64,000 bases of DNA from Bacteroidia bacterium (GTDB lineage: Bacteria; Bacteroidota; Bacteroidia; AKYH767-A; OLB10): the NCBI GenBank assembly GCA_037045145.1, contig JBAOIA010000012.1, positions 434,001-498,000 on the forward strand. Reading direction: 5' to 3'. Made by a program: the position numbers and the translations under genes. How positions within the stretch are numbered: position 1 is the first letter of the stretch; every line of letters starts with the position of its first letter. Of the stretch, positions 51,910-61,000 are shown piece after piece. Under the pieces are notes generated by a model, which was given only the letters and a program-made list of their open reading frames with translations, had not been told where the DNA came from and did no database searches.

Positions 51910-52907
51910 TTAGTAAAACCTTTTTCATAAAGTTTGATTCTTACATTCATATAGTTAACCGGCTCCTGAATCATATTTAATCTATTATAAAATTTTATTT
52001 TATCTGTAGATTTTCCTGCACTACTGCCTGAGCCTGCAAGACAAAGAACTGCCTTGTAGCCGGCATCAGATGCTCTTTGATTAACAATTTCATTTGATAG
52101 GCCATTAGGCAAAGCTATTACCGGACATTCGCATTTAAGTGTTTCTTCTATTCTTTTTTTGGAGTAATCTAATTCATGTGCAAAATCTGCTTCATTCTTT
52201 ACAGAAGAAAGACTGACATGTGATGTTGTGTGTGACCCTATTTCAACATTGTTCTTAGCTAAAAACTTAATGTCGTCCCAATTCATCATGCTAATAGGAT
52301 AATCGTTTGGGCTGATGTTCAGATATCTTTCTAAAGTTGTTATGCATTCATCTCGCTCTCTTGCCTCGAGTTTAAACAGATAAAATAAAGTTTTGTAATA
52401 ATGCACGAACCAATTTTTGCATGGTTGAGTTATGTCAAGTACAAAGCTTTTATCTAATGCAACATTTATTGAAAAACGACTGCTATTGCGCAACAAGTTA
52501 AATAAATGATTCAGCTTTTGTGTCCAGATATAGCTTTTACCATCAGCACAATCTATCACAATATTATGATTGCTTGGCACTTCATAATACTGTAATAAAG
52601 GCATTGCCTCGTCAATAAAATCTTTATAGCCATCATCAAAACTTAAAACCAATGGAGGCTTGGTGCTTTTACCAGCTAAATTTTCAATCTGACTAATAGG
52701 AATAATTTGATATTCTTTTACCAAAGATTCCAGCATTAAACGGAAGGTTTCCGGATAAATAGGCTGCCAGAAGTAATCATATTGAGATGAAATCCTATGG
52801 AAACAAAGTATTGTCACACCATTGGGTGAAGCAGTAATTAACTTCAGCAACTTTTGAAGTTGCAGCGTAACTGCTGTTTTAAATATGATTCGTGTTGAAA
52901 AAGACAT
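51906..52907 (-). CDS. Polysaccharide deacetylase (NodB/CE4 family)
   Basis: Seen: the CE4 metal site PLVLSFDDGYKDFIDEA (Asp pair), GSHTTSHVSLSSV (HxxxH), an N-terminal region with VTILCFHRISSQYDYFWQ, and the VIALPNGLSNE block near the C-terminus. The 333-residue length is typical. Known: CE4 enzymes remove N- or O-acetyl groups from chitin-like, peptidoglycan or exopolysaccharide sugars using a divalent metal. No signal peptide is evident, which suggests a cytoplasmic, lipid-linked precursor as substrate. It is coupled to the GNAT gene, so acetyl turnover of one glycan is plausible. Confidence 0.85.
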   Translation of the reverse strand: MSFSTRIIFKTAVTLQLQKLLKLITASPNGVTILCFHRISSQYDYFWQPIYPETFRLMLESLVKEYQIIPISQIENLAGKSTKPPLVLSFDDGYKDFIDEAMPLLQYYEVPSNHNIVIDCADGKSYIWTQKLNHLFNLLRNSSRFSINVALDKSFVLDITQPCKNWFVHYYKTLFYLFKLEARERDECITTLERYLNISPNDYPISMMNWDDIKFLAKNNVEIGSHTTSHVSLSSVKNEADFAHELDYSKKRIEETLKCECPVIALPNGLSNEIVNQRASDAGYKAVLCLAGSGSSAGKSTDKIKFYNRLNMIQEPVNYMNVRIKLYEKGFTK

Positions 52908-52940
52908 ACCCTATGACGGGCTAAGGTATTAAAAAGAGCT

Positions 52941-53465
52941 TTATAATAAACTATCCACCTCACTCTTGAGCGATAGAATTGCTGCTCCGGCAAAATTATT
53001 ACCTGCTGATGAACGCTGTAAAATAATTTGACTTAACAAAATTGCCTTTTCTGTTTTATCCATTGAGTCTGCTGCAAGATTTACAGTTGCAATAATGTCA
53101 TCTTTTGCTTTTGTAATTAAAGACCAACTTTGTATAGAAACATACACCTGCTGACTAACATTATGTTCATACTCTTGACGAATGGCAGCAAGCAAATCAA
53201 CCTGAAGATCGCGAACATTCATTCCGGGTTGCAAAATTCTGAATAATATATTTTCAGGTTGAATTCGCTCCAGAAAAACAACCATCCTCTCTACAGCCTG
53301 AAGTTTTAATGGCAACATGTCTTTTTGTATCAGCCGTCTTGCTTCAAGAAGCTTAAGTCTGTAATCGCGCTCTAACATATTTTTAATGAGCATATACATA
53401 CCCCCTGCAACAATAAATGTTGGTGCAATGATGATGAGTGCTGTGGTTAAATTATCAAAGTTCAT
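52941..53465 (-). CDS. Conserved Bacteroidota single-pass membrane protein of unknown function
   Basis: Seen: an N-terminal membrane helix (residues about 7-28: LIIIAPTFIVAGGMYMLIKN), then a basic helical stretch with LERDYRLKLLEARRLIQKDM and LKLQAVERMVVFLERIQPEN, and the rest helical (DLLAAIRQEYEHNVSQQVYV). It is 174 residues and follows the Wzi-like gene with a 1-bp gap. I recall a family of this type in Bacteroidota (DUF7935), but no function is assigned. The conserved LKLQAVERM block is its most distinctive part. Confidence 0.7.
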   Translation of the reverse strand: MNFDNLTTALIIIAPTFIVAGGMYMLIKNMLERDYRLKLLEARRLIQKDMLPLKLQAVERMVVFLERIQPENILFRILQPGMNVRDLQVDLLAAIRQEYEHNVSQQVYVSIQSWSLITKAKDDIIATVNLAADSMDKTEKAILLSQIILQRSSAGNNFAGAAILSLKSEVDSLL

Positions 53466-53466
53466 T

Positions 53467-55110
53467 TTAAAATCCTATATTAAATCCACCGAAAAGTGTT
53501 GTTGTTTTACCATTCTTACCATAATAAAATGGTGCAGTATAAACGTTTGCCATAGCACCTTTATTATTATTGATTTTAACCCCTGCAGATAAAAAAATAT
53601 CGTTAAGCAGTTCGTATTTTACATTCAAATCAAGTGATGTAAATTCATACTCCTTTGTTTTTAAAAATGGCAATCCCAGTCCTGATTTGTCTTTTCCTGT
53701 ATAGGGATAAACAGGACCAACGGCTGCGGATGTGTATCCTGCTGAAATGTACAAACCTGATATTGGCATACAACGTGCACCAAGATATATTTCCTGGGCA
53801 TTATCACGGAGATAATGTCCCATATTAAATCTATTTGATTCATAGGTTGTAGTATTAACAAAGTGTCTGTACGTAACTGGATTTGTTCTTGTATATTCGG
53901 CAATAATAGTAGCTGATGTATAAAACGGTAACATCACAGCAGTGCCTGCTTTTAGGCTGTAAAAATTTGAATGTTCATCCTTATCCATCATTCGTCCAAA
54001 CGCAATTTCATCAACAAATAGTGAGACATAAAGGTGAGTATATTTAATATTGTGTGAACTGATGTTAAAAAACAGTTGTGAGTTTTGACCTGAATAGTTA
54101 CTACCCTGCCCTGTCTTACTATGATCAAGTGATTTAAAAAACATAAACGGAATAAACATAGCAACTTCAAGCTGATCACTATATACAATAGAGTTCCCAA
54201 AACTGAAATTGAATTGTTTAAAAGGTTTTACGGTAAACATGTTAGCTGCAAAATATTTCGAAAAATAAACCTCTCTGTGATTAGGTGGATTACTCGAAAA
54301 ATAGGCTGCAGAATCATCCTTAATTTCAGAATATAGCCACCCATGAAAATAGTTAAACTCAAACCATTTCTTTGGATTTAGTTTAAGTTCTAATCGTGCA
54401 AATGATGGCGCTTTTGTTGAAATAATATTTGCTCCATGATTATTGCTACCCCATTCAAAATTATCTTTTACTACCCCAACATGCCCCCATTTCCATGCAT
54501 AGGCAATGCCTCCACGAGTATCATCAAAACTGCCACCTCGTTTTGGCGAGCCAACAGCACCTTTGTATTTATAATTATATCCTGGAAGGTCATTCAGAAA
54601 TTTACTATCGGCAACAGCTCTGCTATCGGTATAGTCACGGTAGCTTCCAAAAATACTAAGGCCTTTTCCTAGAGTAGCCCAGAATTCGCCACCGGCATAC
54701 TGACGATACATATTGTCATTTTCATTTTTAAAATAACTGAATCCACCAACAGGATTAACTGTAATATTAAAAGTTGAATCTTTAAAATAAAACAAATCCA
54801 AACGCTTTCTAAATCCTTTTCCCGTAAACAATTCCTTATTAAAGTCCTTCAAATAAAATGCAAGTTGCTTTTGCTGTGTGGCATTTAGTTTTTCTTTTTG
54901 AGCTTCGGCTGTTTGCAAGGCCTCGGCAATTTGTTTCCTCGAATAAGGTTTTATTGCATCATTAAGCGTGATGATATGCAGATTTGCCAAGTCGTCTAGG
55001 AAATCATAAAGCGGTTTATTGAATACTGACTGCGGCACATACTGTGCAGAAGAATCCAACCGGACTGCGAATATCAGAATCAAAATAAAAATCAAACGAC
55101 TTACCTTCAT
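53467..55110 (-). CDS. Wzi-like capsule assembly outer-membrane protein
   Basis: Seen: signal peptide (residues 1-22), an N-terminal region typical of Bacteroidota Wzi-type proteins (NKPLYDFLDDLANLHIITLN, YSRKQIAEALQTAEAQKEKL), and a barrel with DDTRGGIAYAWKWGHVGVVK, FEWGSNNHGANIISTKAPSF and ending in NIGF. The 547-residue length fits. Known: Wzi is an outer-membrane lectin that helps anchor capsule polysaccharide at the surface. The position upstream of a deacetylase and GNAT, and next to a sugar transferase, supports a role in surface polysaccharide handling. Confidence 0.82.
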   Translation of the reverse strand: MKVSRLIFILILIFAVRLDSSAQYVPQSVFNKPLYDFLDDLANLHIITLNDAIKPYSRKQIAEALQTAEAQKEKLNATQQKQLAFYLKDFNKELFTGKGFRKRLDLFYFKDSTFNITVNPVGGFSYFKNENDNMYRQYAGGEFWATLGKGLSIFGSYRDYTDSRAVADSKFLNDLPGYNYKYKGAVGSPKRGGSFDDTRGGIAYAWKWGHVGVVKDNFEWGSNNHGANIISTKAPSFARLELKLNPKKWFEFNYFHGWLYSEIKDDSAAYFSSNPPNHREVYFSKYFAANMFTVKPFKQFNFSFGNSIVYSDQLEVAMFIPFMFFKSLDHSKTGQGSNYSGQNSQLFFNISSHNIKYTHLYVSLFVDEIAFGRMMDKDEHSNFYSLKAGTAVMLPFYTSATIIAEYTRTNPVTYRHFVNTTTYESNRFNMGHYLRDNAQEIYLGARCMPISGLYISAGYTSAAVGPVYPYTGKDKSGLGLPFLKTKEYEFTSLDLNVKYELLNDIFLSAGVKINNNKGAMANVYTAPFYYGKNGKTTTLFGGFNIGF

Positions 55111-55169
55111 AAAAATTAAAGCTATGATTGCGCAAAGATGAAAAAAATAACTAAAGGAATATCGGGTAA

Positions 55170-56282
55170 CTATTTACTTCTGGCTCGCTTGAAAAGGATG
55201 GTATAAAACACCATCAAAAAATAGCGAATATCAGTAAGGAATGGGTTTTTCTGATAGGCTTTTAAATAGCGCATTTCCGAATCCATAATTTCTTCCATCG
55301 TTTTAGGAAGGTCAACATAGTATGGAGGAATAAGTCCGGGTTTAAATTTTTTGCGCATCTCCTGCAACTCTTTTGAATAAAGACTCAAATAATGTCTGCT
55401 CAACGGGCGCACACCTACAATTTTTAAATCGCCTTTGAACACATTCAATATCATTGGCAACTCATCAATCCAATATTTACGAAGCATCCGACCAACACGG
55501 CTCACTCTGAAATCGTCTTTAAACTTACCTCCTTCCTCGAGGTTGTTTTTTTCATAAATATACTCCTGTAGATATTCAGCATATGCATGCATTGTCCTGA
55601 ATTTGTAAACGCTGATAATTTTTCCTCCTTTACCAACACGTTTCATCGGATATATTATTCCATAACTTGGGTCTTCATCATAAGCAGGCTCACGAAATTT
55701 TTCTGAAACAATATAAAGCCGGTTGCCTATATAGCGCTCTTCTAAAACTCTAAATCCACATGAATAGAGTCTTCCCAACATTTCTGTCTTAGACAACACA
55801 CGATTATGTCCCTTTGTAACTGCATAATAAATCTGTTGTGTTACAGGAAGTTTTGGAAATACTCGTTTAAAAATAAAATCAAAGAAATAGTACAGTTTAT
55901 TCAAATATGGTGGATATTTCTCCATCAGTCGTTGCTTACGCAAGTCGTTGGTTTCGACCTTACTGATAAAAATACCCCCCACTGGCAGCTTGGCATTTAT
56001 TGCTTCGAACTGTTTATTGATAAAATGAAAATTATTGACTCTTTTAAAGTGGATAATTGCATGGTAAAAATCATCAGCTAACTGACTTGCATCATCATGA
56101 TTGTTTACAGCAAATGTGAAACAATCACTTCGCGCTGTGTCAACATATTTCTCAATAAGATTAATGACAAACCTTTCATTGTGGACATCGTTTTTGGCTT
56201 TTGTTGCCAATACTGCATCCATTTCAGCAAACTCTTCTAATTGCAAAAGTTTTGCCTCAGTGCTATCGGTTTTAAAAATCAA
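55170..56282 (-). CDS. Sugar-phosphate transferase with a methyltransferase-like N-terminal region
   Basis: Seen: the C-terminal half is a bacterial sugar transferase (PF02397 type): KRVGKGGKIISVYKFRTMHA, FRVSRVGRMLRKYWIDELPM, and NVFKGDLKIVGVRPLSRHYL. The first 180 residues lack the usual reentrant membrane helix and resemble the tail of a class I methyltransferase (PVGGIFISKVETNDLRKQRL, LSKTEMLGRLYSCGFRVLEE). A hydrophobic segment near YYFFDFIFKRVF may replace the membrane anchor. It should load the first sugar-phosphate onto undecaprenyl phosphate. The start is unusual: TTG at 56282, with the first ATG at 56222, and an in-frame stop closely upstream. Confidence 0.78.
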   Translation of the reverse strand: MIFKTDSTEAKLLQLEEFAEMDAVLATKAKNDVHNERFVINLIEKYVDTARSDCFTFAVNNHDDASQLADDFYHAIIHFKRVNNFHFINKQFEAINAKLPVGGIFISKVETNDLRKQRLMEKYPPYLNKLYYFFDFIFKRVFPKLPVTQQIYYAVTKGHNRVLSKTEMLGRLYSCGFRVLEERYIGNRLYIVSEKFREPAYDEDPSYGIIYPMKRVGKGGKIISVYKFRTMHAYAEYLQEYIYEKNNLEEGGKFKDDFRVSRVGRMLRKYWIDELPMILNVFKGDLKIVGVRPLSRHYLSLYSKELQEMRKKFKPGLIPPYYVDLPKTMEEIMDSEMRYLKAYQKNPFLTDIRYFLMVFYTILFKRARSK

Positions 56283-56417
56283 TACTTAAAAAAGTTGAAA
56301 AATGTTAAATAATTCGATTTTGGTTTGCTAAGATAAACACGAATTTCAGATTACGCAAGTGTTTTCTTTAAAACATTTCAAACACCATCTTAACATTACT
56401 TTATAACTGTTTACTTA

Positions 56418-57449
56418 TTAATTCGCTAACAGTTTAATCATAAATTGGTTTAAATCAATACATTGGCTAAGCATTTTACTTCGTTTATCCTGCCATTGCT
56501 GTTTTAAGTCCTGTTGATTTAATAAAGATTCTATGTGGGTCAACATGGCGTCTGCATTGTTTGTTTTAAAACCAAACGTCAATGCAAACTCTTTTTCAAG
56601 TTCTTCAAGATAGCTAATCTGTCCAACAAAGTCATTAAATCTAATAGCAGGTGTTCCTAAAACTGCCGCTTCTGCGGCCATAGTCTGGCTATCGCCAATA
56701 TACATCTGTGCAAAGTAAAGTGCATCATGAATATGCAGAGGATTTATAGCAATGCGATATTGCTCAAACTGTGGTTCCAGTTCACGTTCTGAGGTTATAT
56801 AAACACGGCCATATTTAGAAAGTATGTTTATTAATTTCTCAGCAATTAAAGTATTTATCCCCTTTCGACCTTCGTCATGATGTGCTGTGAGTTTTGCAAA
56901 ACGAAGAATAAAAAAAGGTGCATTACCCAAATTTTTTATATTTTCTCTTTGGGGAGAAAAATGTGCCGGATGCAGATAGGCCAATTCATGATAACCTTTA
57001 TAACCAATTTTTTTATGCTCCCATTTACCCACACTGCAACAATGTGGTGCAAGAATATTTGTCGCCCATGGGTAAGCCAATTTAGCAAACCATGGAACAA
57101 CCTCTGCATCATCTTCGTTAACAACAATACTTCTGATGCCGAGTAATTTCCCAACATGTGCAATTTCAGCAGATGTACCCATCATTATATGTGGTTTAAA
57201 ACGTAAACATATTTTATAAAACTGAAAATCGCGTTTAAGTAATTTTAAAGCAATGGAGAGTTTATCATCCCGCCTGCCTTCAGGATTGATATTGATGTAT
57301 TGCATGCCCGCATGTCTGAGCAAATCTTCAAGAATATCTTTTTTCTTAATGAGGATTTGCACTTCGTGGCCTGACTGCTTCAATGCAATAATAGTATTTT
57401 TAAACAAATGAAAATGGGCCGGATGACCCATATAAAACAAGTAGCGCAT
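56418..57449 (-). CDS. DUF354 protein, glycosyltransferase-like (GT-B fold)
   Basis: Seen: an N-terminal Rossmann half with FYMGHPAHFHLFKNTIIALK, MMGTSAEIAHVGKLLGIRSI and VNEDDAEVVPWFAKLA, and a C-terminal half with YITSERELEPQFEQYR and IGDSQTMAAEAAVLGTPAIR, the DUF354 pattern related to UDP-GlcNAc epimerase and glycosyltransferase folds. The 343-residue length is normal. Known: the family appears in surface-glycan gene clusters of bacteria and archaea, with no defined reaction. It lies 8 bp downstream of dapA and may be co-transcribed with ligA-DUF6913-dapA. Confidence 0.8.
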   Translation of the reverse strand: MRYLFYMGHPAHFHLFKNTIIALKQSGHEVQILIKKKDILEDLLRHAGMQYININPEGRRDDKLSIALKLLKRDFQFYKICLRFKPHIMMGTSAEIAHVGKLLGIRSIVVNEDDAEVVPWFAKLAYPWATNILAPHCCSVGKWEHKKIGYKGYHELAYLHPAHFSPQRENIKNLGNAPFFILRFAKLTAHHDEGRKGINTLIAEKLINILSKYGRVYITSERELEPQFEQYRIAINPLHIHDALYFAQMYIGDSQTMAAEAAVLGTPAIRFNDFVGQISYLEELEKEFALTFGFKTNNADAMLTHIESLLNQQDLKQQWQDKRSKMLSQCIDLNQFMIKLLAN

Positions 57450-57457
57450 TATTTAAA

Positions 57458-58333
57458 TCAGATGCCTTTAATTAATGTATTAATTTTTTGTTCCAATTTT
57501 TTACTGACTGGGGCAACAGGCAGTCTGAAATAATTCTGACAAATCCCCATTTGTGATAATACATATTTAATACCTGATGGGCTACCTTCTGCAAATAATA
57601 AAGGTATTAAGTCAAGAAGTTGATAATGAAGCTTACGTGACTCCACAATCTTTCCTTGCAGTGCAAGCCGAACCATCGTGCTGAACTGCTTTGGGTAGGC
57701 ATTGGCAATTACAGATATTACACCATCTGCACCGGCAGCAATTAAAGGCATTGTTATGGCATCGTCACCGGAAATAACTAAAAAGCCTTTGTTTCTATTT
57801 TGAATCAGATACATAATTTGCTCCATGTTACCCGAAGCTTCTTTTATACCAATGATATTTTTGTATTTGGCGGCAATTTCCAGAGTTGTTTGTGGTAAGA
57901 GATTACTGCCTGTTCTGCCAGGTACATTATAAAGGATTATAGGCAACTTAGTTGCTGATGAAAGTGTTTTGTAATGCTGCACGATGCCTGCCTGACTTGG
58001 CTTATTGTAATATGGAGAAACCGAAAGTATGGCATCTGCCATACTTGCATCAATGTGTTCTAATTCACGTGCTGCTTCAAGAGTGTTGTTTCCACCTACT
58101 CCATAAACAACAGGAGTTCTTTTATTACCGACTTCGCCAATAAACTTTAAAATATCCTTTTTCTCTTCTTTCGTTAACGTTACCGATTCACCGGTAGTTC
58201 CCATTATTACTAAATATTCAACACCACCTTTAATCACGTGATTGACTATCCTGCCAAGTGAATCAAAATCTGTTTTACCGTTTTTTAAGAAAGGTGTTAC
58301 CAATGCAACACCAGTACCTGTGAATTTATTCAT
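57458..58333 (-). CDS. dapA: 4-Hydroxy-tetrahydrodipicolinate synthase
   Basis: DapA condenses pyruvate with aspartate semialdehyde, the entry to the diaminopimelate branch. Seen: GVALVTPFLKNGKTDFDSL, the TTGES loop (VIMGTTGESVTLTKEEK), the YNVPGRTG block with the catalytic Tyr, and the Schiff-base lysine in IIGIKEASGN, then VISGDDA. The 291-residue length is full. It overlaps the DUF6913 gene upstream by 4 bp and is probably translated with ligA. Confidence 0.95.
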   Translation of the reverse strand: MNKFTGTGVALVTPFLKNGKTDFDSLGRIVNHVIKGGVEYLVIMGTTGESVTLTKEEKKDILKFIGEVGNKRTPVVYGVGGNNTLEAARELEHIDASMADAILSVSPYYNKPSQAGIVQHYKTLSSATKLPIILYNVPGRTGSNLLPQTTLEIAAKYKNIIGIKEASGNMEQIMYLIQNRNKGFLVISGDDAITMPLIAAGADGVISVIANAYPKQFSTMVRLALQGKIVESRKLHYQLLDLIPLLFAEGSPSGIKYVLSQMGICQNYFRLPVAPVSKKLEQKINTLIKGI

Positions 58334-58884
58334 TTATCGTGCCCAATATGTTTGAGGTAATTATTTACATGGTCTATAAACTGTGGTAAGGTTACCTGGC
58401 CATTAACACTTATCATAAAATCATAAAGCCCTGCATATCCTTTTTCATAGCGCCCGATTTTAAACCCTGCCTTAGTTGCAGCACTGATATATCTTAACGG
58501 CATACAACGATCTACATTAAGGCATATCAAATAATCAAAATCCAGATTGACAAATTTGGATATCATTGGATGCGAAGGCTTGAAATGCCAGTTAAGATTT
58601 TTCTTAGTGAAAAAATCTAGACCAAGTTTTGAAAAACGCATTGGCGGAAGTTCATTACCATCGTAATATCCAAGTGCAAGAACATCTTTCTTGAAATCGT
58701 CACGAAGATGTTTGACATAGGCCTTTACAATTTCATAATTTCGCTCAACGGTGGCGTCATACAAAATACCTATGGTGCGGGCGTTGCCAAAACTAGTAGT
58801 CCGCGGCTGATGATGCTGACGTTGCAATTCTCTGTAAAATAAATAGCTTGCAGCTTTTTGTTTTATTGCCTTACCTATTTTCAT
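58330..58884 (-). CDS. DUF6913 protein (conserved Bacteroidota unknown)
   Basis: Seen: 184 residues, no signal peptide, mixed alpha/beta with ARTIGILYDATVERNYEIVK, KDVLALGYYDGNELPPMRFS, FDYLICLNVDRCMPLRYISA and YDFMISVNGQVTLPQFIDHV. Known to me only as a domain of unknown function limited to Bacteroidota. It shares 4 bp with ligA upstream and 4 bp with dapA downstream, so it is translated in step with both. The strand-helix pattern suggests a Rossmann-like fold, but no cofactor motif is visible. Confidence 0.8.
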   Translation of the reverse strand: MKIGKAIKQKAASYLFYRELQRQHHQPRTTSFGNARTIGILYDATVERNYEIVKAYVKHLRDDFKKDVLALGYYDGNELPPMRFSKLGLDFFTKKNLNWHFKPSHPMISKFVNLDFDYLICLNVDRCMPLRYISAATKAGFKIGRYEKGYAGLYDFMISVNGQVTLPQFIDHVNNYLKHIGHDK

Positions 58885-60893
58885 TGAAGCATATTTAAGA
58901 AATCGTCTTCTGAGATGATGTTAATTTTAAGTTTCTCTGCTTTCTCCAGTTTGGCTGGTCCACAGTCGCTACCTGCAAGCAGGTAACTTGTCTTTGCACT
59001 GAGCGAGCCGGAAACCTTTCCTCCATTAATCTCAATTGTTTCTTTTAGTTTATCGCGTTCAAATTTCTGAAATACTCCTGTAATCACAAAACTCAATCCT
59101 TTTAATTTTGTGCCTGCCTCCTGCATAGCAGCCGCATCAAGTTCAAACAACAGTCCTGCCTGCTGCAGTTGCTCTACCATTTTAATGTTAGCCTCGTGAT
59201 GAACAAAGTCAAAAATACTTGATGCAATTTTATCGCCAACTTCCGGTGTCTGCACTAATTCTTCCAATGTGGCCTGACTGATTTTAAAATATGAACCAAA
59301 ATGACGTGCTAACTTTTTTGCTGTTGTATCACCAACAAATCGAATTCCTAAGGCAAAGAGTAACCGTTCAAAAGGAACTTTCTTGGATTTTTCAATTGCC
59401 TCCAACAAATTACTTACTGTTTTCTCTCCCATTCTTTCAAGTTGCAGCAACTGCTCGGATTTAAGTTGATATATATCGGCAACATTTTTTAATAAGTTGG
59501 CTTCTACCAACTGGTCAATTGTTTCAACACCAAGTCCATCAATATTCATTGCCTTGCGTGAAGTGAAGTGCACCAATCGTCCTTTTATCTGCGGTGGACA
59601 ACCGTTTTCGTTTGGACAGTAATGGTTAGCCTCCCCATCCTGACGGATAAGCTCTGTACCACATTCAGGACAATGTGTTATGTAATTGACCGGCAGTGCC
59701 CCGTTTTGTCGCATTGAAATATCTATTCCGGTAATTTTAGGTATAATCTCTCCTCCTTTCTCAACAAAAACGGTATCCTGCAGATGTAAGTCGAGTTTCA
59801 GAATCTGATCGGCATTGTGTAGTGAGGCACGTTTTACAGTTGTCCCCGCCAATAAAACAGGCTTTAAATTAGCCACCGGTGTAATGGCTCCTGTACGCCC
59901 AACCTGATAGACAACATTTGTAAGAATAGTTGTAGCAGATTCCGCTTTGTATTTGTAGGCAATAGCCCATTTGGGCGACTTGGCAGTAAAGCCTAACTCT
60001 TCTTGCTGACGGAAGTTATTTACTTTAATAACGATACCATCAATATCAAAAGGCAATGATTCTCTTTTTAGTTTCCATGCTTCAATAAATATCAATACCT
60101 CGTTTATCGAATTGCAAAGCCTATAATGCTCAGAGATTTTAAATCCCCATTGTGCAGCCATTTTAAGTCCATCATAATGTGTGGAAAAATCAAAATCGCC
60201 ATAAAGAGCATAGAGAAAACAATCGAGTTTACGTCTGGCAACTTCGCTGCTGTCTTGTAGTTTAAGTGTACCGGCAGCAGAATTTCTTGGGTTTGCAAAA
60301 GGTGTTTCGCCAATATCTGCACGTTCATTATTAATTCTTTCAAAAGTCTTTTTATCGAGAATGATTTCACCTCTGATTTCAAAAGTTTCAGGAAAATTGT
60401 TACCCATGAGACTTAGTGGAATTGAGCGGATGGTTCGGACATTGGCGGTAACATCATCGCCACGAACACCATCACCACGTGTCACAGCCCTAAGTAGTTT
60501 ACCCTTCTGATAGGTCAGTCCAATGGCTACACCATCAAATTTCAACTCGCACACATATTCAAAATTGTCGCCAACTATTTTTCTGATTCTTTCATCAAAA
60601 TCACGTAATTCCTCTTCTGAATAGGTGTTACCCAGCGACATCATTGGATAATTATGAGTGACTGTTTCAAACTCTTTAGAGATAGATCCACCAACTCGCT
60701 GTGAAGGTGATTCCGGAGTCAACAACTTAGGAAATTGCTTTTCCAGTGCTATCAACTGTTGCAACATCACATCAAACTCATAATCGCTGATGACGGGCTG
60801 AGCCTTTACGTAGTACAAATAATTGTGGTGGTTAAGATCAACAGTCAACTGATTAATCTTTTCTGCAGCTTCTTTTTCAGTTATTGTACTCAT
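58881..60893 (-). CDS. ligA: NAD-dependent DNA ligase LigA
   Basis: LigA seals nicks during replication and repair using NAD. Seen: N-terminal Ia domain (LNHHNYLYYVKAQPVISDYE), the adenylation lysine Lys118 in CELKFDGVAIGL, RGDGVRGDDVT, a four-cysteine zinc finger (CPECGTEL with CPNENGC), helix-hairpin-helix repeats (RMGEKTVSNLLEAIEKSKKV), and a C-terminal BRCT domain (KLKGLSFVITGVFQKFERDK). The 670-residue length is standard. An AAAGGAG Shine-Dalgarno sequence lies 1 base before the ATG, unusually strong and close for this window. It is the first gene of a ligA-DUF6913-dapA-DUF354 run. Confidence 0.97.
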   Translation of the reverse strand: MSTITEKEAAEKINQLTVDLNHHNYLYYVKAQPVISDYEFDVMLQQLIALEKQFPKLLTPESPSQRVGGSISKEFETVTHNYPMMSLGNTYSEEELRDFDERIRKIVGDNFEYVCELKFDGVAIGLTYQKGKLLRAVTRGDGVRGDDVTANVRTIRSIPLSLMGNNFPETFEIRGEIILDKKTFERINNERADIGETPFANPRNSAAGTLKLQDSSEVARRKLDCFLYALYGDFDFSTHYDGLKMAAQWGFKISEHYRLCNSINEVLIFIEAWKLKRESLPFDIDGIVIKVNNFRQQEELGFTAKSPKWAIAYKYKAESATTILTNVVYQVGRTGAITPVANLKPVLLAGTTVKRASLHNADQILKLDLHLQDTVFVEKGGEIIPKITGIDISMRQNGALPVNYITHCPECGTELIRQDGEANHYCPNENGCPPQIKGRLVHFTSRKAMNIDGLGVETIDQLVEANLLKNVADIYQLKSEQLLQLERMGEKTVSNLLEAIEKSKKVPFERLLFALGIRFVGDTTAKKLARHFGSYFKISQATLEELVQTPEVGDKIASSIFDFVHHEANIKMVEQLQQAGLLFELDAAAMQEAGTKLKGLSFVITGVFQKFERDKLKETIEINGGKVSGSLSAKTSYLLAGSDCGPAKLEKAEKLKINIISEDDFLNMLQ

Positions 60894-60907
60894 ACTCCTT
60901 TATGTTG

Positions 60908-60915
60908 CAAACATA
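60908..60915 (-). promoter_or_regulatory. Bacteroidota -7 element for ligA
   Basis: The minus strand reads TATGTTTG followed by C, a full match to TAnnTTTGC, with a start predicted near 60901, about 8 bases before the ligA ATG. No clear -33 box is visible. Confidence 0.45.
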
Positions 60916-61000
60916 AGAATAGTTGCATAAAATGTTTCTGACATAAAAGTTAAAATATTCTTCCGAAATTTGTAATTTTAGAATTCTCATTTGAAATCAG

